Virus record (IMG/VR): IMGVR_UViG_3300048597_000148 | Span: 1-30,861 of that record | Reading direction: 5' to 3' (one strand) | From: a virus | DNA: 30,861 bases | Shown: positions 12,558-19,218 of the stretch, piece by piece | How the letters are laid out: each line of letters starts with the position of its first letter | How positions within the stretch are numbered: the first letter of the stretch is position 1 | Position numbers and translations under genes: made by a program | The notes under the pieces: model-generated | Database searches by the model: none | The model's input: the letters and a program-made list of their open reading frames with translations, nothing else | What the model was told of the DNA's origin: nothing

Positions 12558-13712
12558 ATGCCGGGAGGCGGCCAGACAGCCAGCAGCGCAGCCAGCAGCA
12601 AGACCACCCGCACCGTGGAGGTGTTCCGGCCCGGCACGTTCACGCCCATGGCCGGCGCGCCTATTTCGTTCACCGAAGCCGATCTCAAGGCGCTGGCCTC
12701 CGGCTATGACGCCGCCGCGCATCCCGCCCCGGCCGTGGTCGGCCACCCCAAGACCGATGACCCGGCCTTCGCATGGGCGAGCGCCTTCCGTTGGGACGAG
12801 GGCAGCAAGCGGCTCCTGGCGGATTTGGCCGATATCGAGCCGGCCTTCGGCGAGGCGGTGGCGGCGGGTCGATACAAGCGCATCTCGCTGTCTCTTTTCA
12901 CACCCGACGCGCCGCACAACCCGAAGCCCGGCGCGTATTATCCGAAACATATCGGCTTCCTTGGCGCGGCCGCGCCGGCCGTCAGCGGACTGAAGCCGGT
13001 CCAGTTCGCGGGCGACGAGGGTGTGGTCACCTTCGCCGACGGCACCGCGCTGCGCGATGTCGCCGGCCTGTTCCGCTCGATGCGTGATTTCATCATCGAG
13101 AAATTCGGCCTCGAAACCGCCGACAAGGCCCTGCCGGCCTGGTCGATCAGCTGGGTCGATGAGGCAGCTGAGCGCGACCCGCCCGAGGTTGGCCGCATGA
13201 CAAGTTTCGCCGCGCCGGCGGCCCCGACATCCCCTGAACCGGAGAAGACAATGGACCCGAAGACGTCCGCTGACGCCACAGCGCTTGAGGCGCGCGCGGC
13301 CAATCTCGACAAGCGCGAGCGCGATCTCGCCCATGCCGACAATCTGGCGTTCGCCGAGAGGCTCGTGACCGAGGGCCGGCTCCTGCCTGTCCTGAAAGAC
13401 AAGACCGTCGGCCTGCTCGACGCGCTGTCGCCCATCGGCGCGGCGCGGCTCGAGGTCGCGTTCGCGGAAGGCGGCGAGACGAAGAACGAGGGCGGCGCGG
13501 ACCTCCTGAAATCGATCCTCGCCGCGCAGCCCGCGATCCGCTTCGGCGCCGTGGATCTTGGCGAGGAGCCGGGCGGCATCGCCGAGTTCGCGCTGCCGCA
13601 GGGCATGGCGGCGGACCCGGCGTCCGCAATCACCCACAACAAGGCGTTGGCCCACCAGGCCGCGCATCCGGGCACCGATTACATGGCGGCCGTGGCCGCC
13701 GTCACGCGCTGA
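12558..13712 (+). CDS. Head maturation protease-scaffold (Mu gpI-like)
   Basis: A 384-residue protein. I prefer ATG 12558, preceded by GGAGATGGGGACGAG; an in-frame ATG at 12519 has no ribosome site. The protease half carries the family segments FRPGTFTPMAG, APAVVGHPKTDDPAFAW (the conserved His), KRISLSLF (a likely nucleophile Ser region) and PKHIGFLGAAAP. The second half, from about residue 232, is the scaffold: a charged coiled coil (LDKRERDLAHADNLAFAERL) and an alanine-rich tail. In Mu, I cleaves the scaffold during head maturation. An internal start at 13251 allows the scaffold to be made alone. Confidence 0.9.
   Translation: MPGGGQTASSAASSKTTRTVEVFRPGTFTPMAGAPISFTEADLKALASGYDAAAHPAPAVVGHPKTDDPAFAWASAFRWDEGSKRLLADLADIEPAFGEAVAAGRYKRISLSLFTPDAPHNPKPGAYYPKHIGFLGAAAPAVSGLKPVQFAGDEGVVTFADGTALRDVAGLFRSMRDFIIEKFGLETADKALPAWSISWVDEAAERDPPEVGRMTSFAAPAAPTSPEPEKTMDPKTSADATALEARAANLDKRERDLAHADNLAFAERLVTEGRLLPVLKDKTVGLLDALSPIGAARLEVAFAEGGETKNEGGADLLKSILAAQPAIRFGAVDLGEEPGGIAEFALPQGMAADPASAITHNKALAHQAAHPGTDYMAAVAAVTR
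13251..13712 (+). CDS. Scaffold protein from internal start (Mu gpZ-like)
   Basis: Within the protease gene, GGAGAAGACA stands directly before an in-frame ATG at 13251. Starting there gives 153 residues: the coiled-coil scaffold region and C-terminus of gpI without the protease. Mu makes its scaffold Z in the same way from the 3' part of I. The upstream proline-rich linker (APAAPTSPEPEKT) marks the domain border, which fits a nested product. Confidence 0.72.
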   Translation: MDPKTSADATALEARAANLDKRERDLAHADNLAFAERLVTEGRLLPVLKDKTVGLLDALSPIGAARLEVAFAEGGETKNEGGADLLKSILAAQPAIRFGAVDLGEEPGGIAEFALPQGMAADPASAITHNKALAHQAAHPGTDYMAAVAAVTR

Positions 13713-13721
13713 GGAGCGGAC

Positions 13722-14063
13722 ATGCGAACCCAGACCTTCACCCATTCGATCACCGCCAGCGGCGCGGGCGTCCAGCAGCGCTTCGTGTCCTTCGCAGGCG
13801 CGCAGGCCATCGCCGCCGACATGGTGCTCGGCGTCGCGCAGACTGATTTCACGGCGGGCCAGGTGCTCGCCGTCGATGTGGCCGGCATCGTCGCTGTCGA
13901 GAGCGGCGGCGCGGTTGCTCTCGGGGCGGGCGTCACGCCCGACGCGCAGGGTCGCGGCGTCACCGACCCAACCGCCGCCAACGGCATCGCGGCCAACCGC
14001 GTCGGCCTCGCGCTCAACGCCGTCGCCGGCGCCGGGCAGACCCTCTTCATCCTCATCCGCTGA
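13722..14063 (+). CDS. Head decoration protein (DUF2190-like)
   Basis: A 113-residue, glycine- and alanine-rich, strand-dominated protein nine bases after the protease gene, with GAGGAGCGGAC as ribosome site. The pattern of short strands (FTAGQVLAVDVAGIVAVESG) and turns, the place between scaffold and capsid genes, and the small size fit capsid cement/decoration proteins of the DUF2190 type. These stabilise the expanded shell. Assignment is by size, composition and position. Confidence 0.7.
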   Translation: MRTQTFTHSITASGAGVQQRFVSFAGAQAIAADMVLGVAQTDFTAGQVLAVDVAGIVAVESGGAVALGAGVTPDAQGRGVTDPTAANGIAANRVGLALNAVAGAGQTLFILIR

Positions 14064-14077
14064 ACGGAGATCCGCGC

Positions 14078-15025
14078 ATGACCCGCGCCATGACCACCCA
14101 GCAGGCAGGCGTCGTCGACGTCGTCCTCTCGAACTACGCCCGAGGCTACTCCAACCAGGAGTTCATCGCGGGCCGCGTGTTCCCGTCCGTCGACGTGCCG
14201 GCGCGCAACATGCGCCTGATCAAGTTCGGCAAGGAGGGCTTCCGCAAGCTCGCCACGCGCCGCGCGCCCGGCGCGCCGATCCTGACCGTCCAGTATGGCT
14301 ACGCGTCGGACCCGATCTCACTGGTGCAGGACGCGCTGCAGGGCGTGGTGCCGGTCGAGACGCAGGAGGAGGCCGCGCGCGTGCCTGGCGTCGACATGGG
14401 CCAGAGCGCGGTGCAGATGGTGCTCGACGTGCTGGATCTCGGCTACGAGATCGAGGCGGCCGCCATCGTCCGCAACGCCGCCGCCTACGCCGCCTCCAAC
14501 AAGGTGACGCTCGCCGGCGCGGCGCGCTGGAGCGATCCCGCCTCTGATCCCAAGGCGGACATCGACGCCGCCAAAGAGGCGATTCGTCGCCGTGTCGGGC
14601 GCTATCCCAACAAGCTGACCTTGGGCGCGACCGTCTTCGCGGCGCTGATCAACCATCCGAAGATCAAGGAGCAGTTCAAATACACCAGCGCCGACTCGAT
14701 CACCGAGGCGATGCTGGCGCGTTATCTCCAGATCGATGAGGTCATCGTCGGCAAGGGCATCTATCTGCCCGATGGCGTGGCCGACGACGCGGCCGGCGTC
14801 GATATCTGGGGCAATGACGCCATTCTCGCCTGGTATCCCAAGGCGTCGAACTGGATGGTGCCCAGCTTCGCCTATGGCTACCGGCTCAAGGGCTACCCCA
14901 GTGTCGAGAGCCCCTGGTATGACCGCGACATCAAGTCGTGGAAATACCCGACCACCGTCGAGCGCCGTCCCTATCTGGTGGGCGCCGACGCCGGCTTCCT
15001 TTTCCAGTCCGCCGTTGCTGCGTGA
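14078..15025 (+). CDS. Major capsid protein
   Basis: A 315-residue protein; ATG 14078 follows CGGAGATCCGCGC (an ATG at 14090 is also in frame). The position after scaffold and decoration genes, the size, and motifs such as NQEFIAGRVFPSVDVPA, the helix KADIDAAKEAIRRRVGRYP followed by TLGATVFAALINHPKIKEQ, and the closing WYDRDIKSWKYPTTVERRPY fit a tailed-phage major capsid subunit. An HK97 fold is expected from the phage type. It does not look like classical Mu gpT, so the capsid gene may come from another Mu-like branch. Confidence 0.85.
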   Translation: MTRAMTTQQAGVVDVVLSNYARGYSNQEFIAGRVFPSVDVPARNMRLIKFGKEGFRKLATRRAPGAPILTVQYGYASDPISLVQDALQGVVPVETQEEAARVPGVDMGQSAVQMVLDVLDLGYEIEAAAIVRNAAAYAASNKVTLAGAARWSDPASDPKADIDAAKEAIRRRVGRYPNKLTLGATVFAALINHPKIKEQFKYTSADSITEAMLARYLQIDEVIVGKGIYLPDGVADDAAGVDIWGNDAILAWYPKASNWMVPSFAYGYRLKGYPSVESPWYDRDIKSWKYPTTVERRPYLVGADAGFLFQSAVAA

Positions 15026-15036
15026 GGGAGGGAGCC

Positions 15037-15315
15037 ATGTCACAGGAAAAATCCAGCTACGCGGTGCTCGCGCCGCTCAAGGTCGGCGGCAAGCGCCTCG
15101 ATCCGGTCGAGGGCAAGACGGTCCTCGTCGAACTCACCGAAGATGAGGCCACCGAGCTCACGGCGCTCGGTGTCATCGGCGAAGCTCCGGCGAAGCCTTC
15201 CAAATCCGAAAAGCAGCCGAAGCCCGGCAAGGGCGACGGCGGCAAAGGTGGCTCGGACGCCAGTCCTGCCGGCACCAGCACTGCTGGCGCAACAAATGGC
15301 ACGCCTGCGGCTTGA
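15037..15315 (+). CDS. Small head-region protein with disordered tail
   Basis: A 92-residue protein; ATG 15037 follows GGGAGGGAGCC. Residues 1-50 make a compact part (YAVLAPLKVGGKRLDPVEG, then LTEDEATELTALGVIG) like the small proteins often found between capsid and gp36 genes. Residues 51-92 are K, G, P, S and A only and must be disordered. A similar plan recurs in the protein at 16373, which also ends with a lysine-rich tail. Function unknown; a role in head completion is possible. Confidence 0.68.
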   Translation: MSQEKSSYAVLAPLKVGGKRLDPVEGKTVLVELTEDEATELTALGVIGEAPAKPSKSEKQPKPGKGDGGKGGSDASPAGTSTAGATNGTPAA

Positions 15316-15381
15316 GACCGCTGACAGCCGGGAAAGACCGGCACCCCTTTCCAGCGGCGTCAGCCGCGCCTCGAGGATGTG

Positions 15382-15834
15382 ATGCTTCTGACGGTTGTGC
15401 AGTTCGTGGATCTGGTCGGCGAGGAGGAATGCCTCCAGATAGCCGGCACAGGACCGCGCGACCACCGCGTTCTCGACGCCTCGCGCATCGAGGAGGCGAT
15501 CTCCCATGCCAGCGCCATGGTGCTCGGCTATGTCCGCGATCGCTGGCCGGGTGCGGTCTCCGGCACGCCGATGCTCGCCGGCTTCGCCGCCGACATCGCA
15601 CGCTGGCGGCTGCGCGGACGCGGCGGCCAGCAGAGCGCCATGAACGAAACGGTGCAGTCCCGCTATGACGAGGCGATCGCGCGCCTCAAGGATGTCGCCG
15701 CCGGCAAGCTCACGCTCGACCTGCCGTCGCCCGCCGACGCAGCCCCGGGCGCGGCCGACGCCTCGAACGAGATGCGCGTGATCAGCGCGCTGCCCGCCCC
15801 GCGCCGCACGGGCATGCTGGAGGGCTTTCGGTGA
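15382..15834 (+). CDS. Mu gp36-like protein (DUF1320), head-tail connector
   Basis: A 150-residue protein; the ATG at 15382 follows GAGG at a short distance, and a GTG at 15379 is the alternative. DUF1320 features are visible: FVDLVGEEECLQIAG, DASRIEEAISHASAMVLGYV, AADIARWRLRG and SRYDEAIARLKDVAAGK. In Mu-like phages this protein joins head and tail. Its stop overlaps the GTG start of the next gene. Confidence 0.85.
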   Translation: MLLTVVQFVDLVGEEECLQIAGTGPRDHRVLDASRIEEAISHASAMVLGYVRDRWPGAVSGTPMLAGFAADIARWRLRGRGGQQSAMNETVQSRYDEAIARLKDVAAGKLTLDLPSPADAAPGAADASNEMRVISALPAPRRTGMLEGFR

Positions 15835-16370
15835 GTGGCGGAACTCCAGCTTTCGTGATCCCGCCGAACCACCCTTCCGCGCCCGCCGCGCTAGAGCAGC
15901 CGCGCGCGTCGATGCTCAACCAGATCTGCGACGCCGCCGTCGAGCGGCTCAAGGCGGGCCTCTCCAACCGCGTGAGGGTCGAGCATTTCCCCGATGCGCC
16001 GGAAGAGTTCGATTTCGAGGGCGATGACGCTGCCGCGCTGGTGCTGTGGAACGGCGACCAGTTTGACCAGGCTGGCCATCGCGGCGAGCAGGGGAGCCGG
16101 GCGACTGTGCAGCTCAGCGTGGTTCTGCTGGTGCGTTCGTTGCGGGGGACCGGCGGCGCATATGACCTGCTGGAACAGATCAGGCTCGCGCTGCAGGGCG
16201 AAAGCCTCGCCGGCTCCACGGCTCTGCGCCCGCTCCGCCGCGAGCTCGAGCGGCAGGACAACAACATCTTCCAGTACCGCTTCGACTTCGAGGCCGGCCT
16301 GGTGACGCCGGGCGCAGCGCGCCGCGCCGCCGTGCTGATGCCGCGCAGCGCAACCACGCAAGGAGCTTGA
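15831..16370 (+). CDS. Mu gp37-like protein (DUF1834), tail terminator type
   Basis: A 179-residue protein starting at GTG 15831 in a GTGA overlap. The core contains DAAVERLKAGL, AALVLWNGDQFD, a strand pair (ATVQLSVVLLVRSL) and a helix YDLLEQIRLALQGE, the pattern of gp37/tail terminator proteins that cap the tail tube and join the neck. The first 25 residues are proline-rich and may be flexible. Position after gp36 supports the call. Confidence 0.82.
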   Translation: MSGGTPAFVIPPNHPSAPAALEQPRASMLNQICDAAVERLKAGLSNRVRVEHFPDAPEEFDFEGDDAAALVLWNGDQFDQAGHRGEQGSRATVQLSVVLLVRSLRGTGGAYDLLEQIRLALQGESLAGSTALRPLRRELERQDNNIFQYRFDFEAGLVTPGAARRAAVLMPRSATTQGA

Positions 16371-16372
16371 AC

Positions 16373-16645
16373 ATGGCGCGATACATCTGGAAGGGGCCGC
16401 CCACGGTCATCGAAATATGGCAGGCCGATCCCGCCCGCCCCGAACAGGCGAAGAGCGTGTTCGCAGGTTTTGTCGCCACGGGTGCACCCATCCCCGCCGA
16501 GATCGACGCAACGACCGAACAGGCCGCAGGCTGGCTGGCGTTCGGCCTGATCGAGCCCGCTCCCGAGGCCGACCTCACACCCGCCGCCGGCGAGGCGAAG
16601 ACCGACACGAAGGCGCGCGCGCGAAAGGAAGACAGCAATGGCTGA
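16373..16645 (+). CDS. Small protein before the tail sheath
   Basis: A 90-residue protein; ATG 16373 follows AGGAGCTTGAAC. It begins with a strand-rich part (RYIWKGPPTVIEIW) and ends with an acidic-then-basic disordered tail (TKARARKEDSNG). Its 3' end overlaps the sheath gene by eight bases in another frame. Proteins of this size are common between gp37 and the sheath; the function is not known. Confidence 0.62.
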   Translation: MARYIWKGPPTVIEIWQADPARPEQAKSVFAGFVATGAPIPAEIDATTEQAAGWLAFGLIEPAPEADLTPAAGEAKTDTKARARKEDSNG

Positions 16646-17948
16646 GTATCATCACGGCCCGGAGGTCATCGAGCATTTCGAGGGCGGCCGCATTATCCGC
16701 GACATCAAGGCGGCGACCACCTATCTGGTCGGCACCGCCCCCATCCAGGTGGTGCATGTGACGCCGCAGGCGCGCGCCAACTATATCGAGACGGACATCG
16801 TCATCCGCACCAAGGAGGACGCCGTCGCCGCGTTCGGGCCATTCAGCACGCCCGGCGCCTACACCATTCCCCGCGCGCTGTTCTCGATGTTCAACAAGGA
16901 TCGTGGCCGCGGCGTCGGCACCATCATCGTCCGCAACGTGTTCAATCCGGATGTGCACCAGGCCGAGGGCGCGCCTGATCCGTCAGTGGTCACGCCGGCG
17001 ATGATCATCGGCGGGCTGAGCGTCGCCGGCATCCCCAGCGGGCTGGAGGCGTCGCGCTACACCTATGGCAAGTTCGGCTATTTCCCGCGCCGCATCATCG
17101 CGCCCGGCTATTCGACGACGCTGTCGGTGCGACAGGCGATGCTGACCATCGCCAACAAGATCCGCGCGCATGGCATTTGCGACATGCCGCTCGGCACCAC
17201 CAAGCAGGGCCTCGTGCAACTGCGCGGCGTCGCCCAGCCCTACCAGCTCGGCGATGACCGGCTGGTCTATTGCGCGCCACATTTGATGGCGCTCGACCCG
17301 GTGACGTCGGGCCAGAGCCTCCAGCCCTATTCGCAGCATCTGGCCGGCGTCTGGAACGAGGTGGTCAACCGCGAGGAGAACGATGACGATGGCGGCCCGG
17401 CCGCCTCGCCTTCCAACCGGAAGATGCCCGATGTCTCGGGCCTCGAAATCCCGATGCAGTTCTATCCTGGTGACTACGCCAGCGACACGAACTTCCTGAA
17501 CGAGGCCGGCATCGCGACCGCCAATATGGGCCAGTTCGGAGCAGGGATCGTGACGTGGGGCGCGCACGCCTCCTCATGGGGTGCGACAGGCGCGGCTGAA
17601 GCTACATCCTGGCTCCACATTCGCGCGATGTACGACATCCTGCACGAGACCATCCAGTGGAACCTCATGCCCTATATCGACCGGCGCGGAACGCCGCAGC
17701 GCGTCGAATATATCGAGGACACCATCCAGCAGTACATCAACCGCAAGGAGCGTGACGGCTGGCTCTATGAGGGCCGGTTCACCTTCGACCGGGCGAAGAA
17801 CACGCCGGAGGAAATCCTCGGCGAAGGCCGGTTCTATTACCGGCTCGACGCCGCCCCGATGGGGATCATGCACCGCATCACCGTCGAGAGCTACATCGAC
17901 ATCAACCTCATCCGCTCGGCGCTGGCGCTGGGCGCGGCCTCGAACTGA
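16638..17948 (+). CDS. Tail sheath protein (P2 FI-like)
   Basis: A 436-residue protein typical of contractile sheaths. Early segments IKAATTYLVGTAPI and FGPFSTPGAYTIPRAL match the N-terminal sheath domain; the C-terminal conserved domain includes FLNEAGIATANMGQFGAGIV, WLHIRAMYDILHETIQWNL and the closing GIMHRITVESYIDINLIRS. Subunits polymerise around the tube and contract during injection. This shows that the virion is a myovirus. RIIAPGYSTT is the usual strand in the inserted domain. Confidence 0.93.
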   Translation: MAEYHHGPEVIEHFEGGRIIRDIKAATTYLVGTAPIQVVHVTPQARANYIETDIVIRTKEDAVAAFGPFSTPGAYTIPRALFSMFNKDRGRGVGTIIVRNVFNPDVHQAEGAPDPSVVTPAMIIGGLSVAGIPSGLEASRYTYGKFGYFPRRIIAPGYSTTLSVRQAMLTIANKIRAHGICDMPLGTTKQGLVQLRGVAQPYQLGDDRLVYCAPHLMALDPVTSGQSLQPYSQHLAGVWNEVVNREENDDDGGPAASPSNRKMPDVSGLEIPMQFYPGDYASDTNFLNEAGIATANMGQFGAGIVTWGAHASSWGATGAAEATSWLHIRAMYDILHETIQWNLMPYIDRRGTPQRVEYIEDTIQQYINRKERDGWLYEGRFTFDRAKNTPEEILGEGRFYYRLDAAPMGIMHRITVESYIDINLIRSALALGAASN

Positions 17949-17974
17949 GCGCCACCAACTGACGGAGAGCAACC

Positions 17975-18496
17975 ATGCGCGAGATCCGCATAGGTCAGAC
18001 CACCAATGTCGACGCCTATCTCGAAGGCGCGCGCCTGATCGGGCGCATCGAGGAGTTCGAGCTCGACAAGGTGGGCTATGAGGTCGTGACACATCAGGCG
18101 CTCGGCATGATCGGCAAAGTGGAGTTGCCGGGCCGGGCGCTGGAGCCGATCAAGGCCAAGATTAAGTTCGGCTGGCTCGAAACAGATCTGTGGATCCGCA
18201 CCGCGAAGCCGAATGTGGCGATGCCGCTGCAGTTCGAGAAGTTCGTCGATGTGTTCGACGCCGGCGGGGTCGTGGCGGCCGAGGGTTACCGGATCATCAC
18301 CATGGTGAGCCTCCTGTTCACCGAGCAGACGCTCGGCGCCTTCAAGATGGGCGATGACCCCATCGGCCTCGAGCATGAATGCTCCGTGACCCGCCTCGTC
18401 ACCAAGAGCACCGAGAACGGCAAGTTCATCCGCGAGATCGACGTGTTCCAGAACATCAACCGCGTCGACGGCAAGGATGTCTGGCCCGCCTACTGA
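17975..18496 (+). CDS. Major tail tube protein (P2 FII-like)
   Basis: A 173-residue protein; ATG 17975 follows GGAGAGCAACC. It is strand-rich, with the FII-type opening EIRIGQTTNVDAYLEGARL, the central VELPGRALEPIKAKIKF and the C-terminal FIREIDVFQNINRVDGKDV. The length matches P2 FII. It stacks as hexameric rings inside the sheath. The neighbours (sheath before, E/E' chaperone after) agree with the P2 order. Confidence 0.92.
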   Translation: MREIRIGQTTNVDAYLEGARLIGRIEEFELDKVGYEVVTHQALGMIGKVELPGRALEPIKAKIKFGWLETDLWIRTAKPNVAMPLQFEKFVDVFDAGGVVAAEGYRIITMVSLLFTEQTLGAFKMGDDPIGLEHECSVTRLVTKSTENGKFIREIDVFQNINRVDGKDVWPAY

Positions 18497-18498
18497 AC

Positions 18499-18633
18499 AT
18501 GAACCAGAGCGCGCTCGAAACAACCTTGAACGATCTCGTCGCCGCCGCGCGCCAGGCGGGGCTCTCCACGCAGACAATCGTGGCGACGCTCCAGATCGTG
18601 ACCGAGGTGGCGAAGGATGAAGATGATGGCTGA
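18499..18633 (+). CDS. 44-residue helical protein between tube and tail chaperone
   Basis: ATG 18499 lies two bases after the tube stop and reads MNQSALETTLNDLVAAARQA, then a second amphipathic helix with TIVATLQIVTEVAKDEDDG. The end overlaps the start region of the E-like gene, so it could couple translation to it. There is no clear Shine-Dalgarno other than the end of the tube gene. Probably a real small protein or a leader peptide; function unknown. Confidence 0.5.
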   Translation: MNQSALETTLNDLVAAARQAGLSTQTIVATLQIVTEVAKDEDDG

Positions 18634-18964
18634 CCAGACCAAGATAGCCGACCAGATCAAGACCGCCGAGCGGGCACCGAAGACGATCATCCTGAAGCGC
18701 TCGCGCATCGTCGTCTGCTACGACGACGACTACTCCACCGACGACGTCATCGCCGCGCAGAAGGCCGCCGGCAAGGAGAGCGCGAAGTTCGCGCTCTATC
18801 TGGCGCAGCGCATCGCGACCTTCGATGGCAAGCGCCTCACCATGGGCGAGATCCGCGACGCGGTGCGCGGGCGCGATTTCCTGCAGCTCACCGGCGAGTT
18901 GCTCGGCGATGGCAAGGAGCCGGAGGCCGGCGCGCAGGAGCAGGACGCCGTACGCCCAAACTGA
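18617..18964 (+). CDS. Tail assembly chaperone, zero-frame product (gpE-like)
   Basis: A 115-residue protein; in-frame ATGs at 18617, 18623 and 18626 are all possible, and GAAGG at 18612-18616 suits the last two. The body (KTIILKRSRIVVCYDDDYST, then a helix-rich part ending in GELLGDGKEPE) corresponds to the P2 E / Mu gp41 tail assembly chaperone. The gene ends at TGA directly after the slippery heptamer CCCAAAC, so the longer frameshift product shares almost all of this protein. The chaperone coats the tape measure before tube assembly. Confidence 0.82.
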   Translation: MKMMADQTKIADQIKTAERAPKTIILKRSRIVVCYDDDYSTDDVIAAQKAAGKESAKFALYLAQRIATFDGKRLTMGEIRDAVRGRDFLQLTGELLGDGKEPEAGAQEQDAVRPN

Positions 18965-19134
18965 GAGGGCGTCGGCTGCTGCCGACGCCGGACGCCATCG
19001 TGTTCATGGTCAATGAAGGCTGGGGGTTCGCAGACCTGATGGCCATGAGCGCCAGCGATTTCTCGATGTGGTTCGAGCATCAGATCGAGAGGAACAAGCG
19101 GCTCGACCAGGCGGCGAGGCCGAGCGGGCGCTGA
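18617..19134 (+). CDS. Tail assembly chaperone, -1 frameshift product (gpE-E'-like, 172 residues)
   Basis: A ribosome that slips back one base at CCCAAAC (18955-18961) avoids the TGA and reads 57 more codons to TGA 19132-19134. The added part contains VNEGWGFADLMAMSASDF and SMWFEHQIERNKRLDQ, which looks like the E' domain that binds the tape measure. The extra frame has no suitable start of its own at its beginning. Lambda G/GT and P2 E/E' use the same strategy. The coordinates cover both frames of the fusion. Confidence 0.8.
18955..18989 (+). other. Programmed -1 frameshift signal
   Basis: The in-phase heptamer C CCA AAC (18955-18961) is a canonical X XXY YYZ slippery site. A spacer of six bases (18962-18967) leads to a hairpin of GGCGTCGGC (18968-18976), loop TGCT and GCCGACGCC (18981-18989), a perfect nine-pair GC-rich stem. 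The zero-frame stop follows the heptamer immediately. All three parts of an efficient -1 frameshift element are present. Confidence 0.87.
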
Positions 19135-19218
19135 AGTCAAGCATTCCGGTCAGTTTGCGTTCCGGCGCAATTTTGCAGGTTGGCCGGCACAAACCACATC
19201 TTAAGGAGAGCCCGTCCG

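Noticed and set aside
19135-19218. Longer tape measure start at TTG 19180
   Set aside because: AAGGAG lies downstream of it and upstream of TTG 19219, and the family start RVELILEAID follows the later codon.
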